Shown here: in pieces, positions 46,508 to 55,625 of the stretch | How the letters are laid out: every line of letters begins with the position of its first letter | Numbering within the stretch: the stretch's first letter is position 1 | From: Pseudomonas costantinii | GTDB lineage: Bacteria > Pseudomonadota > Gammaproteobacteria > Pseudomonadales > Pseudomonadaceae | DNA: 63,296 bases | Direction of reading: 5' to 3' | NCBI RefSeq assembly: GCF_001870435.1 | Contig: NZ_MDDR01000040.1 | Coordinates: 1-63,296, forward strand | Notes under the pieces: generated by a model | What the model saw: only the letters and a program-made list of their open reading frames with translations | What the model was told of the DNA's origin: nothing | Database searches by the model: none | Program-made: the position numbers and the translations under genes

Positions 46508-48697
46508 TCAAATACGCCGAGCGGCGTAACGCTTGAGCATGCTCGGAACATCGAGAATCAGCGCGATCCGACCGTCACCGGTAATGGTCGCACCCGACAT
46601 GCCCGGGGTTCCCTGCAGCATTTTGCCCAAAGGCTTGATGACCACCTCTTCCTGACCCACCAGTTGGTCGACCACAAAGCCGATCCGCTGGGTGCCCACA
46701 GAGAGAATCACCACATGGCCTTCGCGCTGCTCTTCATGCTTGGCCGATGCCACCAGCCAGCGCTTGAGGTAAAACAGTGGCAACGCCTTGTCGCGCACGA
46801 TCACCACTTCCTGGCCGTCCACCACGTTGGTGCGCGACAGGTCGAGGTGGAAAATTTCATTGACGTTGACCAGCGGGAAGGCGAAAGCCTGGTTGCCCAG
46901 CATCACCATCAGGGTCGGCATGATCGCCAAGGTCAGCGGCACCTTGATGACGATTTTCGAGCCCTGGCCCTTGGTCGAGTAAATGTTGATCGAGCCGTTG
47001 AGCTGGCTGATCTTGGTCTTCACCACGTCCATGCCCACGCCACGGCCCGACACGTCGGAAATCTCGGTCTTGGTGGAGAAGCCCGGGGCAAAGATCAGGT
47101 TGTAGCACTCGGTGTCGGTCAGACGGTCGGCGGCATCTTTGTCCATCACGCCGCGCTTGACCGCGATGTTACGCAACACCGCCGGGTCCATACCTTTGCC
47201 GTCATCGGTGATCGACAGCAGGATGTGGTCGCCTTCTTGCTCCGCCGCCAGAATCACCTTGCCGTTGCGGGACTTACCCGAGGCTTCGCGTTCTTCCGGG
47301 GTTTCAACACCGTGGTCGACAGCGTTGCGCACCAAGTGGACCAGCGGGTCGGCCAGGGCCTCGACAAGGTTTTTGTCGAGGTCGGTTTCTTCACCCACCA
47401 GTTCCAGGTTGATCTCTTTCTTGAGCTGGCGTGCCAGGTCGCGAACCAGGCGCGGGAAGCGGCCGAAGACTTTCTTGATCGGCTGCATCCGCGTTTTCAT
47501 CACGGCGGTTTGCAGGTCGGCAGTGACCACATCAAGGTTCGACACGGCCTTCTGCATGGCTTCGTCGCCACTGTTCAGGCCCAGGCGCACCAGTCGGTTA
47601 CGCACCAGCACCAATTCGCCGACCATGTTCATGATGTCGTCCAGGCGTGCGGTATCAACGCGCACCGTGGTTTCGGCTTCACTGGCAGGCTTTTCAGCAA
47701 CAGGGGCCGCGGCGGCACGCGCCGGGGCTGGCGCTGCGGCAGGTACAGGTGCGGGCTTCGCTGCGGGGGCTGCGGCTTTAGCGGCAACCGGGGCAGCCGT
47801 CGCCACGGCGGCGGCCGGGGCCACTTCGGTGAACTTGCCTTTGCCGTGTAACTCATCCAACAGGGCTTCGAATTCGTGATCGGAAATCAACCCGTCGCCG
47901 GCAGGCTCTGCACTGGCGGCAGATGCTGCAGAGGTCGCTGCGACTTCCGGCAAGGCTTCGGCCACAAACGTGCCTTTGCCATGTAACTGATCAAGCAAGG
48001 CTTCGAATTCATCGTCGGTAATGTCGGTGTTGGCGGAAGCGGCAGGCCCTTGCGACGCAGCGGCAGGTGCCACGGCATCGGCGGCGAACTGACCTTTGCC
48101 ATGCAACTGGTCGAGCAGCGACTCGAACTCAGCGTCGGTAATGTCTTCGCTGGTCGGTACCGCTGCCGCAGCAGCCGGCGCTTCAGCCTCGGCCTTAACG
48201 GCGCTGAGGGAGTTCAGCAGTTGTTCGAACTCGCTGTCCGTCACGTCCGGTTCAGCTTCCACCACCGGCTCAGGCGCCGCTTGAACCACCGGCGCAGCCG
48301 AGGTGTCAGCAGGCTCTGCCAGGCGCGTCAGGGCGGCCAGCAGTTCCGGGGTGGCAGCCGTGATCGGTGCACGTTCGCGCACTTCGCTGAACATGCCGTT
48401 GACCGCATCCAGTGCTTCGAGAATCACGTCCATAAGTTCCGAGTCGACGTGCCGCTCACCCTTGCGCAGGATGTCGAACACGTTCTCGGCGATGTGACAG
48501 CATTCCACCAGCTCATGGAGCTGGAGGAAGCCGGCGCCCCCTTTTACAGTGTGAAAACCGCGAAAAATTGCATTGAGCAGGTTCGCATCATCCGGTCGGC
48601 TTTCCAGCTCGACCAGTTGTTCGGACAGTTGCTCTAAAATTTCGCCGGCCTCTACAAGGAAATCCTGAAGGATTTCTTCATCGGCGCCGAAGCTCAT
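46508..48697 (-). CDS. cheA: Chemotaxis histidine kinase CheA with a repetitive linker
   Basis: 729 residues. The P1 Hpt domain carries His49 in FRGFHTVKGGAGF. Instead of a clear P2 domain, residues 150-290 hold four copies of a short motif of the form EFExLLDxLHGKG (near 155 degenerate, then 190, 230 and 275), separated by Ala/Pro-rich spacers. An Ala/Pro-rich tract (about 290-345) leads to the dimerisation domain (RLDDIMNMVGELVLVRNRL), the ATPase domain (LVRNAVDHGVE, DDGKGMD, SGRGVGMDVV) and a CheW-like P5 domain. It phosphorylates CheY and CheB. The linker motifs may bind CheY or ParP; this is inference. Confidence 0.95.
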   Translation of the reverse strand: MSFGADEEILQDFLVEAGEILEQLSEQLVELESRPDDANLLNAIFRGFHTVKGGAGFLQLHELVECCHIAENVFDILRKGERHVDSELMDVILEALDAVNGMFSEVRERAPITAATPELLAALTRLAEPADTSAAPVVQAAPEPVVEAEPDVTDSEFEQLLNSLSAVKAEAEAPAAAAAVPTSEDITDAEFESLLDQLHGKGQFAADAVAPAAASQGPAASANTDITDDEFEALLDQLHGKGTFVAEALPEVAATSAASAASAEPAGDGLISDHEFEALLDELHGKGKFTEVAPAAAVATAAPVAAKAAAPAAKPAPVPAAAPAPARAAAAPVAEKPASEAETTVRVDTARLDDIMNMVGELVLVRNRLVRLGLNSGDEAMQKAVSNLDVVTADLQTAVMKTRMQPIKKVFGRFPRLVRDLARQLKKEINLELVGEETDLDKNLVEALADPLVHLVRNAVDHGVETPEEREASGKSRNGKVILAAEQEGDHILLSITDDGKGMDPAVLRNIAVKRGVMDKDAADRLTDTECYNLIFAPGFSTKTEISDVSGRGVGMDVVKTKISQLNGSINIYSTKGQGSKIVIKVPLTLAIMPTLMVMLGNQAFAFPLVNVNEIFHLDLSRTNVVDGQEVVIVRDKALPLFYLKRWLVASAKHEEQREGHVVILSVGTQRIGFVVDQLVGQEEVVIKPLGKMLQGTPGMSGATITGDGRIALILDVPSMLKRYAARRI

Positions 48698-48708
48698 GTG
48701 GGTGCTCC

Positions 48709-49497
48709 TTAGAAGCCTAAACTGGATAACAGGTCATCTACGTCATCCTGACCTGACACAACGTCTTCACGTTTATCGGCATGAATCTGCGGACCTTCAC
48801 CCTTGGCGAGATGTTTTTGTGGATCTTTTTCCGAGAGGATCGCTTCGCGGTCATGTTCGATGCCGGCAAAACGATCAACTTGGCCGGCCATGAGCACCAA
48901 TTTAAGCAAGTTACTTTCTACTTCGGTGACCAGTTGAGTCACACGCTTGATCACTTGACCGGTGAGGTCCTGGTAATCCTGGGCCAGTAGAATGTCATTG
49001 AGGTTGCTGGAAACCGTGCGGTTTTCCTGCTCGCTGCGCGACAGGAACCCTTCGACCCGACGTGCCAGCTCACGAAACTCTTCAGCCCCCACTTCCCGGC
49101 GCATGAAGCGGCCCCAGTCAACACTCAGAGCCTGGGCTTCAGTGGCCATACCGTTGACCAAAGGCGTGGCGTTTTCCACCAGGTCCATGGTGCGATTGGC
49201 CGCCGCCTCAGTCAGCCTGACCACATAGGACAGGCGTTCGGTGGCATCGGTGATTTGCGAAATCTCTTCGGCCTGGGGCATGTGCGGGTCAATCTGGAAA
49301 TTGACGATTGCACTGTGCAGCTCGCGCGTGAGCTTGCCCACTTCCTGGTACAGGCCGCGGTCACGGGTCTGGTTGAGCTCATGGATTAACTGCACCGCGT
49401 CGCCGAACTGGCCTTTTTCAAGGCTGTCGACCAACTGGTGAGCATGCTTTTTCAGGGTCGACTCAAAGTCTCCCTGTGACGTTTCTTTATGCTCCAT
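48709..49497 (-). CDS. cheZ: Chemotaxis phosphatase CheZ
   Basis: 262 residues, largely one long helical hairpin. The catalytic Gln lies in the conserved segment LLAQDYQDLTGQVIKRV. The C-terminal peptide DVDDLLSSLGF is the usual CheY-binding tail. It dephosphorylates CheY-P and is encoded between cheY and cheA, as in P. aeruginosa. Confidence 0.94.
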   Translation of the reverse strand: MEHKETSQGDFESTLKKHAHQLVDSLEKGQFGDAVQLIHELNQTRDRGLYQEVGKLTRELHSAIVNFQIDPHMPQAEEISQITDATERLSYVVRLTEAAANRTMDLVENATPLVNGMATEAQALSVDWGRFMRREVGAEEFRELARRVEGFLSRSEQENRTVSSNLNDILLAQDYQDLTGQVIKRVTQLVTEVESNLLKLVLMAGQVDRFAGIEHDREAILSEKDPQKHLAKGEGPQIHADKREDVVSGQDDVDDLLSSLGF

Positions 49498-49515
49498 AGC
49501 TCCCCCGCGATGGCA

Positions 49516-49890
49516 TTAGCCGTGGATGCGTTCGAAGATTTTTTCGATCTTCTCTTTCAAGGCCAGTGCAGTGAATGGCTTGACCACGTAACCGTTTACC
49601 CCAGCTTGGGCGGCTTCGATGATCTGCTCACGCTTGGCTTCGGCAGTCACCATCAGCACGGGAAGGCTGCGCAGTTTTTCATCCGCGCGTACATGGCGCA
49701 GCAAATCGATACCGGTCATGCCCGGCATGTTCCAGTCGGTTACCAGAAAGTCGATGCTTCCGCTGTTGAGGATCGGAATCGCCGTAAGGCCGTCATCCGC
49801 CTCGACCGTGTTGGTGAACCCAAGGTCACGCAACAGGTTTTTTATGATCCGCCGCATCGTTGAGAAGTCATCAACGATGAGGATTTTCAT
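49516..49890 (-). CDS. cheY: Chemotaxis response regulator CheY
   Basis: 124 residues, a lone receiver domain, from the ATG at 49890 (MKILIVDDFSTMRR); the frame extends eight codons further but known CheY proteins start here. Acceptor Asp52 is in FLVTDWNMPGM, with Thr in MVTAEA and Lys in YVVKPF. CheY-P binds FliM, encoded in the same cluster, to switch rotation. Confidence 0.95.
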   Translation of the reverse strand: MKILIVDDFSTMRRIIKNLLRDLGFTNTVEADDGLTAIPILNSGSIDFLVTDWNMPGMTGIDLLRHVRADEKLRSLPVLMVTAEAKREQIIEAAQAGVNGYVVKPFTALALKEKIEKIFERIHG

Positions 49891-50041
49891 GTTCTTGTCC
49901 AATTCGACCTCCAAGCAGTCTTAAACGCGCCCAGCACCTGGACGCGCCATTTCAATCAACAGGCGTTACACAAAAAAGGACTGCCAGGGGCACCACGAAA
50001 CGAATCCGCGAAAGGTGTTTCACCTCTCGCCTAGTTGCGCA

Positions 50042-50059
50042 GCAGTGTCCCCACACTGC
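50042..50059. other. Short hairpin after fliA
   Basis: GCAGTGT, CCCC, ACACTGC, a 7-base stem just after the fliA stop codon and 150 bases before cheY. No T-run follows on the minus strand, so it may slow or process the transcript rather than end it. The rest of the 172-base gap has no other clear signal. Confidence 0.4.
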
Positions 50060-50062
50060 CTG

Positions 50063-50803
50063 TCAGCGCGCGCGCCACTCTCCCAATCGCCCCCGCAAGC
50101 GGGCTGCGCACTGGCTGTGCAGCTGGCTGACACGCGATTCGCTGACCCCCAGGACCTCACCGATTTCCTTGAGGTTCAGCTCTTCGTCGTAGTACAGCGC
50201 CAACACCAGTCGCTCACGCTCCGGCAAATTGGCAATCGCGTCCGCCAACGCGCCCTGGAAACGTTCATCTTCCAGGTCACGCGACGGCTCGAGATGAGCA
50301 CTCGCGCCGTCCTCGTGCAGCCCTTCGTGCTCGCCGTCCTGTAAAAGGTCGTCGAAACTGAACAGGCGGCTGCCCAAGGTATCGTTCAAAATCCCGTAGT
50401 AATCATCGAGACTCAATTGGAGTTCGGCCGCAACTTCATGATCTTTAGCGTCACGACCGGTTTTTGCTTCAATTGCGCGAATTGCATCACTGACCATTCG
50501 CGTGTTGCGGTGTACCGAACGCGGCGCCCAATCCCCTTTACGCACTTCATCGAGCATCGCGCCACGGATACGGATACCCGCATACGTCTCGAAACTCGCA
50601 CCCTTGCTCGCGTCGTATTTAGTCGACACTTCGAGCAGGCCGATCATGCCGGCCTGGATCAGGTCTTCAACCTGCACGCTGGCGGGCAGGCGTGCCAGCA
50701 AGTGGTAGGCAATGCGCTTGACCAGGGGCGCATAGCGCTCGATCAATTCGCCCTGACTGTCACGTGCCGACTTTTTGTAAAGGTTGTAGCCGCTGGATGT
50801 CAT
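50063..50803 (-). CDS. fliA: Flagellar sigma factor FliA (sigma-28)
   Basis: 246 residues from the ATG that overlaps the fleN stop codon (ATGA). It has sigma regions 2 (LIQAGMIGLLEVSTKYDASKG, YAGIRIRGAMLDEVRKGDW), 3 and 4 (LPERERLVLALYYDEELNLKEIGEVLGVSESRVSQ, split between helices). FliA reads late flagellar and chemotaxis promoters of the TCAAG-N14-GCCGATAA type; one such site stands before cheV in this window. Confidence 0.96.
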   Translation of the reverse strand: MTSSGYNLYKKSARDSQGELIERYAPLVKRIAYHLLARLPASVQVEDLIQAGMIGLLEVSTKYDASKGASFETYAGIRIRGAMLDEVRKGDWAPRSVHRNTRMVSDAIRAIEAKTGRDAKDHEVAAELQLSLDDYYGILNDTLGSRLFSFDDLLQDGEHEGLHEDGASAHLEPSRDLEDERFQGALADAIANLPERERLVLALYYDEELNLKEIGEVLGVSESRVSQLHSQCAARLRGRLGEWRAR

Positions 50804-51633
50804 AGCACCGGTCCTGCGCTCGTCTGATGCACCAATCGCTCGACGAAAAACTCCAGATGCCCCCGCGGGTTGGCGGGCAACGGCCAGGTATCGACCTTCT
50901 GGGCAATAGCCTTGAACGCCAGTGCGCACTTCGAACGAGGGAACGCTTCGTAGACCGCACGCTGCTTTTGCACGGCCTTGCGCACACACTCGTCATAAGG
51001 AACTGCGCCGACGTATTGTAAGGCGACATCGAGGAAGCGATCCGTGACCTTGGTCAACTTGGCGAACAGGTTGCGCCCTTCCTGCGGGCTTTGGGCCATG
51101 TTGGCCAACACGCGGAATCGGTTCATGCCGTAATCGCGGTTCAGCAGTTTGATCAAGGCATAAGCGTCGGTGATCGAGGTGGGTTCATCGCAGACCACCA
51201 GCAGGACTTCTTGCGCGGCGCGCACGAAGCTGACCACGGACTCGCCGATCCCGGCGGCGGTGTCGATCACCAGCACGTCGAGGTTGTCGCCGATATCACT
51301 GAACGCCTGAATCAGGCCTGCATGCTGCGCCGGGCTCAGGTGCACCATGCTTTGGGTGCCCGAGGCGGCCGGCACGATGCGAATTCCACCGGGGCCCTGG
51401 AGCAGCACATCGCGCAGCTCACAGCGACCCTCGATCACATCGGCAAGGGTATGTTTGGGTGTCAGCCCCAGCAGAACGTCGACGTTCGCCAGGCCCAGGT
51501 CTGCATCCAGCAGCATGACGCGACGGCCAAGCTCTGCCAGGGCCAGGGACAAATTCACTGACACGTTAGTTTTCCCGACGCCACCTTTGCCGCCGGTCAC
51601 CGCGATCACCTGTACGGGATGCATGCTGCCCAT
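50800..51633 (-). CDS. fleN: Flagellar number regulator FleN (MinD/FlhG-like ATPase)
   Basis: 277 residues. It has a deviant Walker A GGKGGVGKTNVSVNLSLALA, the MLLDADLGLANVDVLLGL segment and Walker B LVIDTAAGIG. FleN restrains the activator FleQ and keeps polar flagellar number low. It is encoded between flhF and fliA, the constant order in polarly flagellated bacteria. Confidence 0.95.
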   Translation of the reverse strand: MGSMHPVQVIAVTGGKGGVGKTNVSVNLSLALAELGRRVMLLDADLGLANVDVLLGLTPKHTLADVIEGRCELRDVLLQGPGGIRIVPAASGTQSMVHLSPAQHAGLIQAFSDIGDNLDVLVIDTAAGIGESVVSFVRAAQEVLLVVCDEPTSITDAYALIKLLNRDYGMNRFRVLANMAQSPQEGRNLFAKLTKVTDRFLDVALQYVGAVPYDECVRKAVQKQRAVYEAFPRSKCALAFKAIAQKVDTWPLPANPRGHLEFFVERLVHQTSAGPVL

Positions 51634-51739
51634 TTTATTTCTTTACCTTGTCTTGCTTAGACGCAGGCTACATGGCTTGGCCGCGTGAATCGCTTGCAGA
51701 CCAACGATGTAGATACTTTTCACGGTGTTCATCCTGCCC

Positions 51740-53056
51740 TCAACCCACCCGTTTTGCCGGGTGGTGGTAAAGGTCGGCGAACATATCGGCCATCGCTTCC
51801 TCGCTAGGCTCTTCTTGCATTTGCACGCTGACAGCACGGCTGACCAACTGATGACGGCGCGGCAGATGTAAATCATCCGGGATCCGCGGCCCGTCGGTCA
51901 GGTAGGCGACCGGTAACTCATGACTGATTGCCAGGCTCAACACTTCGCCCAGGTTCGCCGTTTCATCCAGTTTAGTCAGGATGCAACCGGCCAGCCCGCA
52001 ACGTTTGTAGCTGTGATACGCCGCGGTGAGCACCTGCTTCTGGCTGGTGGTGGCCAGCACCAAGTAATTTTTCGCCTTGATGCCACGCCCGGCCAGGCTT
52101 TCCAATTGCATGCGCAATGCCGGGTCGCTGGCTTGCAGGCCGGCGGTGTCGATCAGCACTACGCGCTTGCGCAGCAGCGGATCAAGGGCATTGGCCAGGG
52201 ACTGACCCGGGTCGACGTGAGTCACCGATACATTGAGAATCCGGCCCAGGGTCTTGAGTTGCTCCTGAGCACCAATACGGTAGCTGTCCATGCTCACCAG
52301 CGCGATGTTCTGTGCGCCGTACTTGAGCACATAACGTGCGGCCAGCTTGGCCAGCGTGGTGGTCTTGCCCATGCCGGCAGGGCCGACCATGGCGATCACA
52401 CCGCCCTCTTCCAGAGGCTCGATTTCCGGGGTGGCAATCATGCGTGCCAAGTGGGCCAGCAACATGCGCCAGGCCTGGCGAGGCTCTTCGACTTCAGCGG
52501 TCAGCGCCAGCAGGTCGCGGGACAACGGCCCGGACAGACCGATACGTTGCAGGCGACGCCACAGGTTGGCCTGTTGCGGCTTGCTGCCTTGCAGTTGCGT
52601 CCAGGCAAGCGACCCAAGCTGCACTTCCAGCAGCTCACGCAGGCCGTTAAGTTCAAAGCGCATCGAATCGAACACACGCTGGTCGACAGCAGCAGCCGGG
52701 GCTGGCGCTGCGGGACGCGACGGTTCTTTGAAGGTTGGCTCCACCAATGGTTCGGCAGCGGTCAGCGGCAGGCCGGCGAACAGCTGGCGATTGGTGGTGG
52801 CATCGCTGTCGCCACGCATGCTCAGCTCGGCCTGGGCCGAGACAATGCGCGAGGCGGTCTTGCGCAGCTCGTCTTCGAGCTCCATGTTCGGCACGCGCGG
52901 CGCCAATGCCGAGGGGGTGTAATCCAGGGCAGCCGTCAGCTCAACACCGCCGGCAATACGACGGTTACCGATAATCGCAGCGTCGGCGCCCAGCTCATCA
53001 CGAACCAGTTTCATGGCCTGACGCATATCGGCGGCGAAAAAACGCTTAACTTGCAT
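51740..53056 (-). CDS. flhF: Flagellar placement GTPase FlhF (SRP family)
   Basis: 438 residues. An N-terminal basic/variable region (MQVKRFFAADMRQAMKLVRDE) leads to an N domain and then the SRP GTPase G domain from about residue 215, with P-loop GPAGMGKTTTLAKLAA, DTAGLQ and TKLDETANLG. It places the flagellum at the pole and works with FleN. The start is 11 bases after flhA. Confidence 0.95.
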   Translation of the reverse strand: MQVKRFFAADMRQAMKLVRDELGADAAIIGNRRIAGGVELTAALDYTPSALAPRVPNMELEDELRKTASRIVSAQAELSMRGDSDATTNRQLFAGLPLTAAEPLVEPTFKEPSRPAAPAPAAAVDQRVFDSMRFELNGLRELLEVQLGSLAWTQLQGSKPQQANLWRRLQRIGLSGPLSRDLLALTAEVEEPRQAWRMLLAHLARMIATPEIEPLEEGGVIAMVGPAGMGKTTTLAKLAARYVLKYGAQNIALVSMDSYRIGAQEQLKTLGRILNVSVTHVDPGQSLANALDPLLRKRVVLIDTAGLQASDPALRMQLESLAGRGIKAKNYLVLATTSQKQVLTAAYHSYKRCGLAGCILTKLDETANLGEVLSLAISHELPVAYLTDGPRIPDDLHLPRRHQLVSRAVSVQMQEEPSEEAMADMFADLYHHPAKRVG

Positions 53057-53067
53057 AACCCACTACC

Positions 53068-55197
53068 TCAGCCGTTGGGCCCTACTGTCGCGACAATAGT
53101 CACTTGCTTGTTGTCAGGAATTTCCTGATAAGCCAAAACGTGCAAATTCGGAACTGCCAGGCGTCCAAACCGCGACAACATCGCTCGAACCGGGCCTGCC
53201 ACCAGCAGAATCACCGGGTGGCCCTGCATTTCCTGACGCTGTGCGGCTTCGATCAACGAACGCTGCAGTTTTTCAGCCATGCTTGGCTCCAGCAGAACGC
53301 CCTCTTCCTGGCCTTGCCCTGCCTTCTGAATACTATTGAGCAATATTTGTTCCAACCTTGGCTCCAAGGTGATCACAGGCAGCTCAGACTCAACGCCTAC
53401 AATGCTTTGCACGATTGCGCGCGACAATCCGACGCGCACCGCGGCCACCAGTGCGGCAGTATCTTGACTCTTGGCGGCATTGTTGGCGATAGCCTCGGCA
53501 ATGCTGCGGATGTCGCGTACCGGCACCTGTTCGGCGAGCAAGGCTTGCAGCACCTTGAGCAACTGCGACAACGACAACACACCCGGCACCAACTCTTCGG
53601 CCAATTTTGGCGACGCTTTGGCCAACAATCCCATCAATTGCTGGACCTCCTCGTGGCCGATCAGCTCGTGGGAATGCTTGTAGAGAATCTGGTTGAGGTG
53701 GGTGGCAACCACGGTGCTGGCGTCTACCACGGTGTAACCCAGGGACTGCGCCTGGCTGCGCTGGCTGACTTCGATCCACACCGCGTCGAGGCCAAAAGCC
53801 GGATCTTTGGCGGTTATGCCATTGAGCGTGCCGAACACCTGGCCGGGGTTGATCGCCAACTCACGGTCCGGGTAGATCTCGGCTTCGGCCAGGATCACGC
53901 CCATCAGGGTCAGGCGGTAAGCGCTGGGGGCCAGGTCGAGGTTGTCACGGATATGCACAGTCGGCATCAAAAAGCCCAGGTCCTGCGACAACTTCTTGCG
54001 CACACCCTTGATCCGCGCGAGCAATTGGCCGCCCTGGTTGCGGTCCACCAGCGGAATCAGACGGTAGCCCACTTCCAGGCCGATCATATCGATCGGGGTC
54101 ACGTCATCCCAGCCAAGCTCCTTGGTTTCCTGGGCTCGGGCCGGGGATGGCAGCAGCTCTTGCTGGCGGGCAATTTCTTGCTGAGCCAGGACCTTGACCT
54201 GGTTTTGTTTGCGCCAGAACAGATACGCACCACCCGCCGCCATGGCCGCCATGCTCAGGAACGAAATATGGGGCATGCCCGGCACGATGCCCATGATCGC
54301 CATGATGCCCGCTGCCACAGCCAGCGCTTTGGGAGAGGCGAACATCTGGCGGCTGATCTGCTTGCCCATGTCTTCGGAGCCCGAAGCACGGGTCACCATG
54401 ATGGCCGCCGCTGTAGATAACAACAGTGATGGCAATTGCGCCACTAAACCGTCACCGATGGTCAGCAAGGCGTAAACCCTGCCCGCATCGCCGAAGGTCA
54501 TGCCGTGTTGGAAGATACCAACCGCCATGCCGCCGATCAGGTTGATGAACAGAATCAGCAGGCCGGCAATGGCGTCACCGCGCACAAATTTACTGGCGCC
54601 GTCCATGGAGCCGTAGAACTCGGCTTCTTGGGCCACTTCCAGGCGGCGCGCCTTGGCTTGGCCCTGATCGATCAGGCCGGCGTTGAGGTCGGCGTCGATG
54701 GCCATCTGTTTGCCGGGCATCGCGTCGAGGGTAAACCGCGCACTCACCTCGGAAATCCGCCCGGCGCCTTTGGTCACCACCACGAAGTTAATGATCATCA
54801 GGATCGCGAACACCACGATACCGACCACGTAGTTACCGCCAATCACCACTTCACCGAAGGCCTGGATCACCTTACCGGCAGCGGCGTGGCCGTCCTGGCC
54901 GTGGAGCATGACCACACGGGTGGACGCCACGTTCAGCGCCAGCCGCAGCAAGGTGGCAATCAGCAGAATCGTCGGGAATACCGCGAAATCCAGCGGCCGC
55001 AGGGCGTATACGCACACCAGCAGCACGACGACGGACAGGGCAATGTTGAAGGTAAAGAACACGTCCAGCAGGAACGGCGGCATCGGCAACATCATCATTG
55101 CCAGCATCACCAGCAACAGCAGCGGCACACCCAGATTGCCTCGCGAGAGGTCAGTCAGAGTGCCACGGGCCGTGCTGAGCATTTGAGAGCGATCCAC
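53068..55197 (-). CDS. flhA: Flagellar type III export gate protein FlhA
   Basis: 709 residues from the GTG at 55197 (V/M-DRSQMLSTARG), with GAGGA seven bases upstream. The frame is open to 55596, but that part runs through a repeat and a gene remnant and is not coding for FlhA. The N-terminal half has about eight membrane helices and the conserved FHIPEP-type loop (GAGRISEVSARFTLDAMPGKQ, MDGASKFVRGDAIAG). The C-terminal cytoplasmic half forms the export ring. Confidence 0.95.
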   Translation of the reverse strand: MDRSQMLSTARGTLTDLSRGNLGVPLLLLVMLAMMMLPMPPFLLDVFFTFNIALSVVVLLVCVYALRPLDFAVFPTILLIATLLRLALNVASTRVVMLHGQDGHAAAGKVIQAFGEVVIGGNYVVGIVVFAILMIINFVVVTKGAGRISEVSARFTLDAMPGKQMAIDADLNAGLIDQGQAKARRLEVAQEAEFYGSMDGASKFVRGDAIAGLLILFINLIGGMAVGIFQHGMTFGDAGRVYALLTIGDGLVAQLPSLLLSTAAAIMVTRASGSEDMGKQISRQMFASPKALAVAAGIMAIMGIVPGMPHISFLSMAAMAAGGAYLFWRKQNQVKVLAQQEIARQQELLPSPARAQETKELGWDDVTPIDMIGLEVGYRLIPLVDRNQGGQLLARIKGVRKKLSQDLGFLMPTVHIRDNLDLAPSAYRLTLMGVILAEAEIYPDRELAINPGQVFGTLNGITAKDPAFGLDAVWIEVSQRSQAQSLGYTVVDASTVVATHLNQILYKHSHELIGHEEVQQLMGLLAKASPKLAEELVPGVLSLSQLLKVLQALLAEQVPVRDIRSIAEAIANNAAKSQDTAALVAAVRVGLSRAIVQSIVGVESELPVITLEPRLEQILLNSIQKAGQGQEEGVLLEPSMAEKLQRSLIEAAQRQEMQGHPVILLVAGPVRAMLSRFGRLAVPNLHVLAYQEIPDNKQVTIVATVGPNG

Positions 55198-55293
55198 CAG
55201 TATTCCTCGTGTCCTTGAAGCAAACTTTTGACGCCGGGAGGCGTGCTGGAGGCGGGGTTGCAAGAAGCCTTCCAACTTTTGTTTCAGGAAGAC

Positions 55294-55408
55294 GATCATT
55301 CCCACGCTCTGAGTGGGAATGCCGCCTGGGACGCACCGCGTTCCGACCGTGGAAGGGTGACGCAGAGCGTCACGGGATGCATTCCCACGCGGGAGTGTGG
55401 GAACGATC
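55294..55408. repeat. Imperfect palindromic repeat (GATCrTTCCCACGC family)
   Basis: Left end GATCATTCCCACGCTCTGAG and right end GTGGGAACGATC with an intervening GACGCAGAGCGTCAC hairpin make a 115-base palindromic unit common between genes of fluorescent pseudomonads. It lies upstream of flhA and directly joins a protein-coding remnant at its right end. The gap 55198-55625 contains only this repeat and that remnant. Confidence 0.85.
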
Positions 55409-55592
55409 TGAAACACTCGCCTCCGCCCACGCCCTGACCTGCGACTTCGCCTTTGAGCTGGAAGGATCGCGACGGGAAGGCGCATTGGGAATTGCACAGC
55501 TGATTGAGGTGGCGCGATTGTTGGCTGAGCGAGTGCTGGATGACAGTGAGCCGTCATCCGAAGCAGAGCCAGGCAACCTTCAGACCGACTGA
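55407..55592 (+). pseudogene. C-terminal remnant of a DUF6124/DUF3077-like protein
   Basis: The plus strand encodes about 61 residues, SETLASAHALTCDFAFELEG then SRREGALGIAQLIEVARLLA and a polar tail to a TGA at 55592. This resembles the C-terminal half of small DUF6124 proteins frequent in Pseudomonas. No start codon with a ribosome site is seen, and the sequence just upstream is the palindromic repeat, so the N-terminal half has been lost or replaced. It runs opposite to all flagellar genes. The family recognition is from memory of the pattern. Confidence 0.55.
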
Positions 55593-55625
55593 ACACACTT
55601 TTGGCCTGTGTACGTACGCAAGCCG

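Noticed and set aside
55198..55290. Sigma-54 promoter upstream of flhA
   Set aside because: The nearest GG and GC pair in GGCGTCAAAAGTTTGC is 12 bases apart instead of 10, so it does not fit the required spacing.
55198..55596. 130-residue N-terminal extension of FlhA
   Set aside because: The sequence is a palindromic repeat plus a gene remnant on the other strand; the GTG at 55197 has a ribosome site and matches FlhA proteins.
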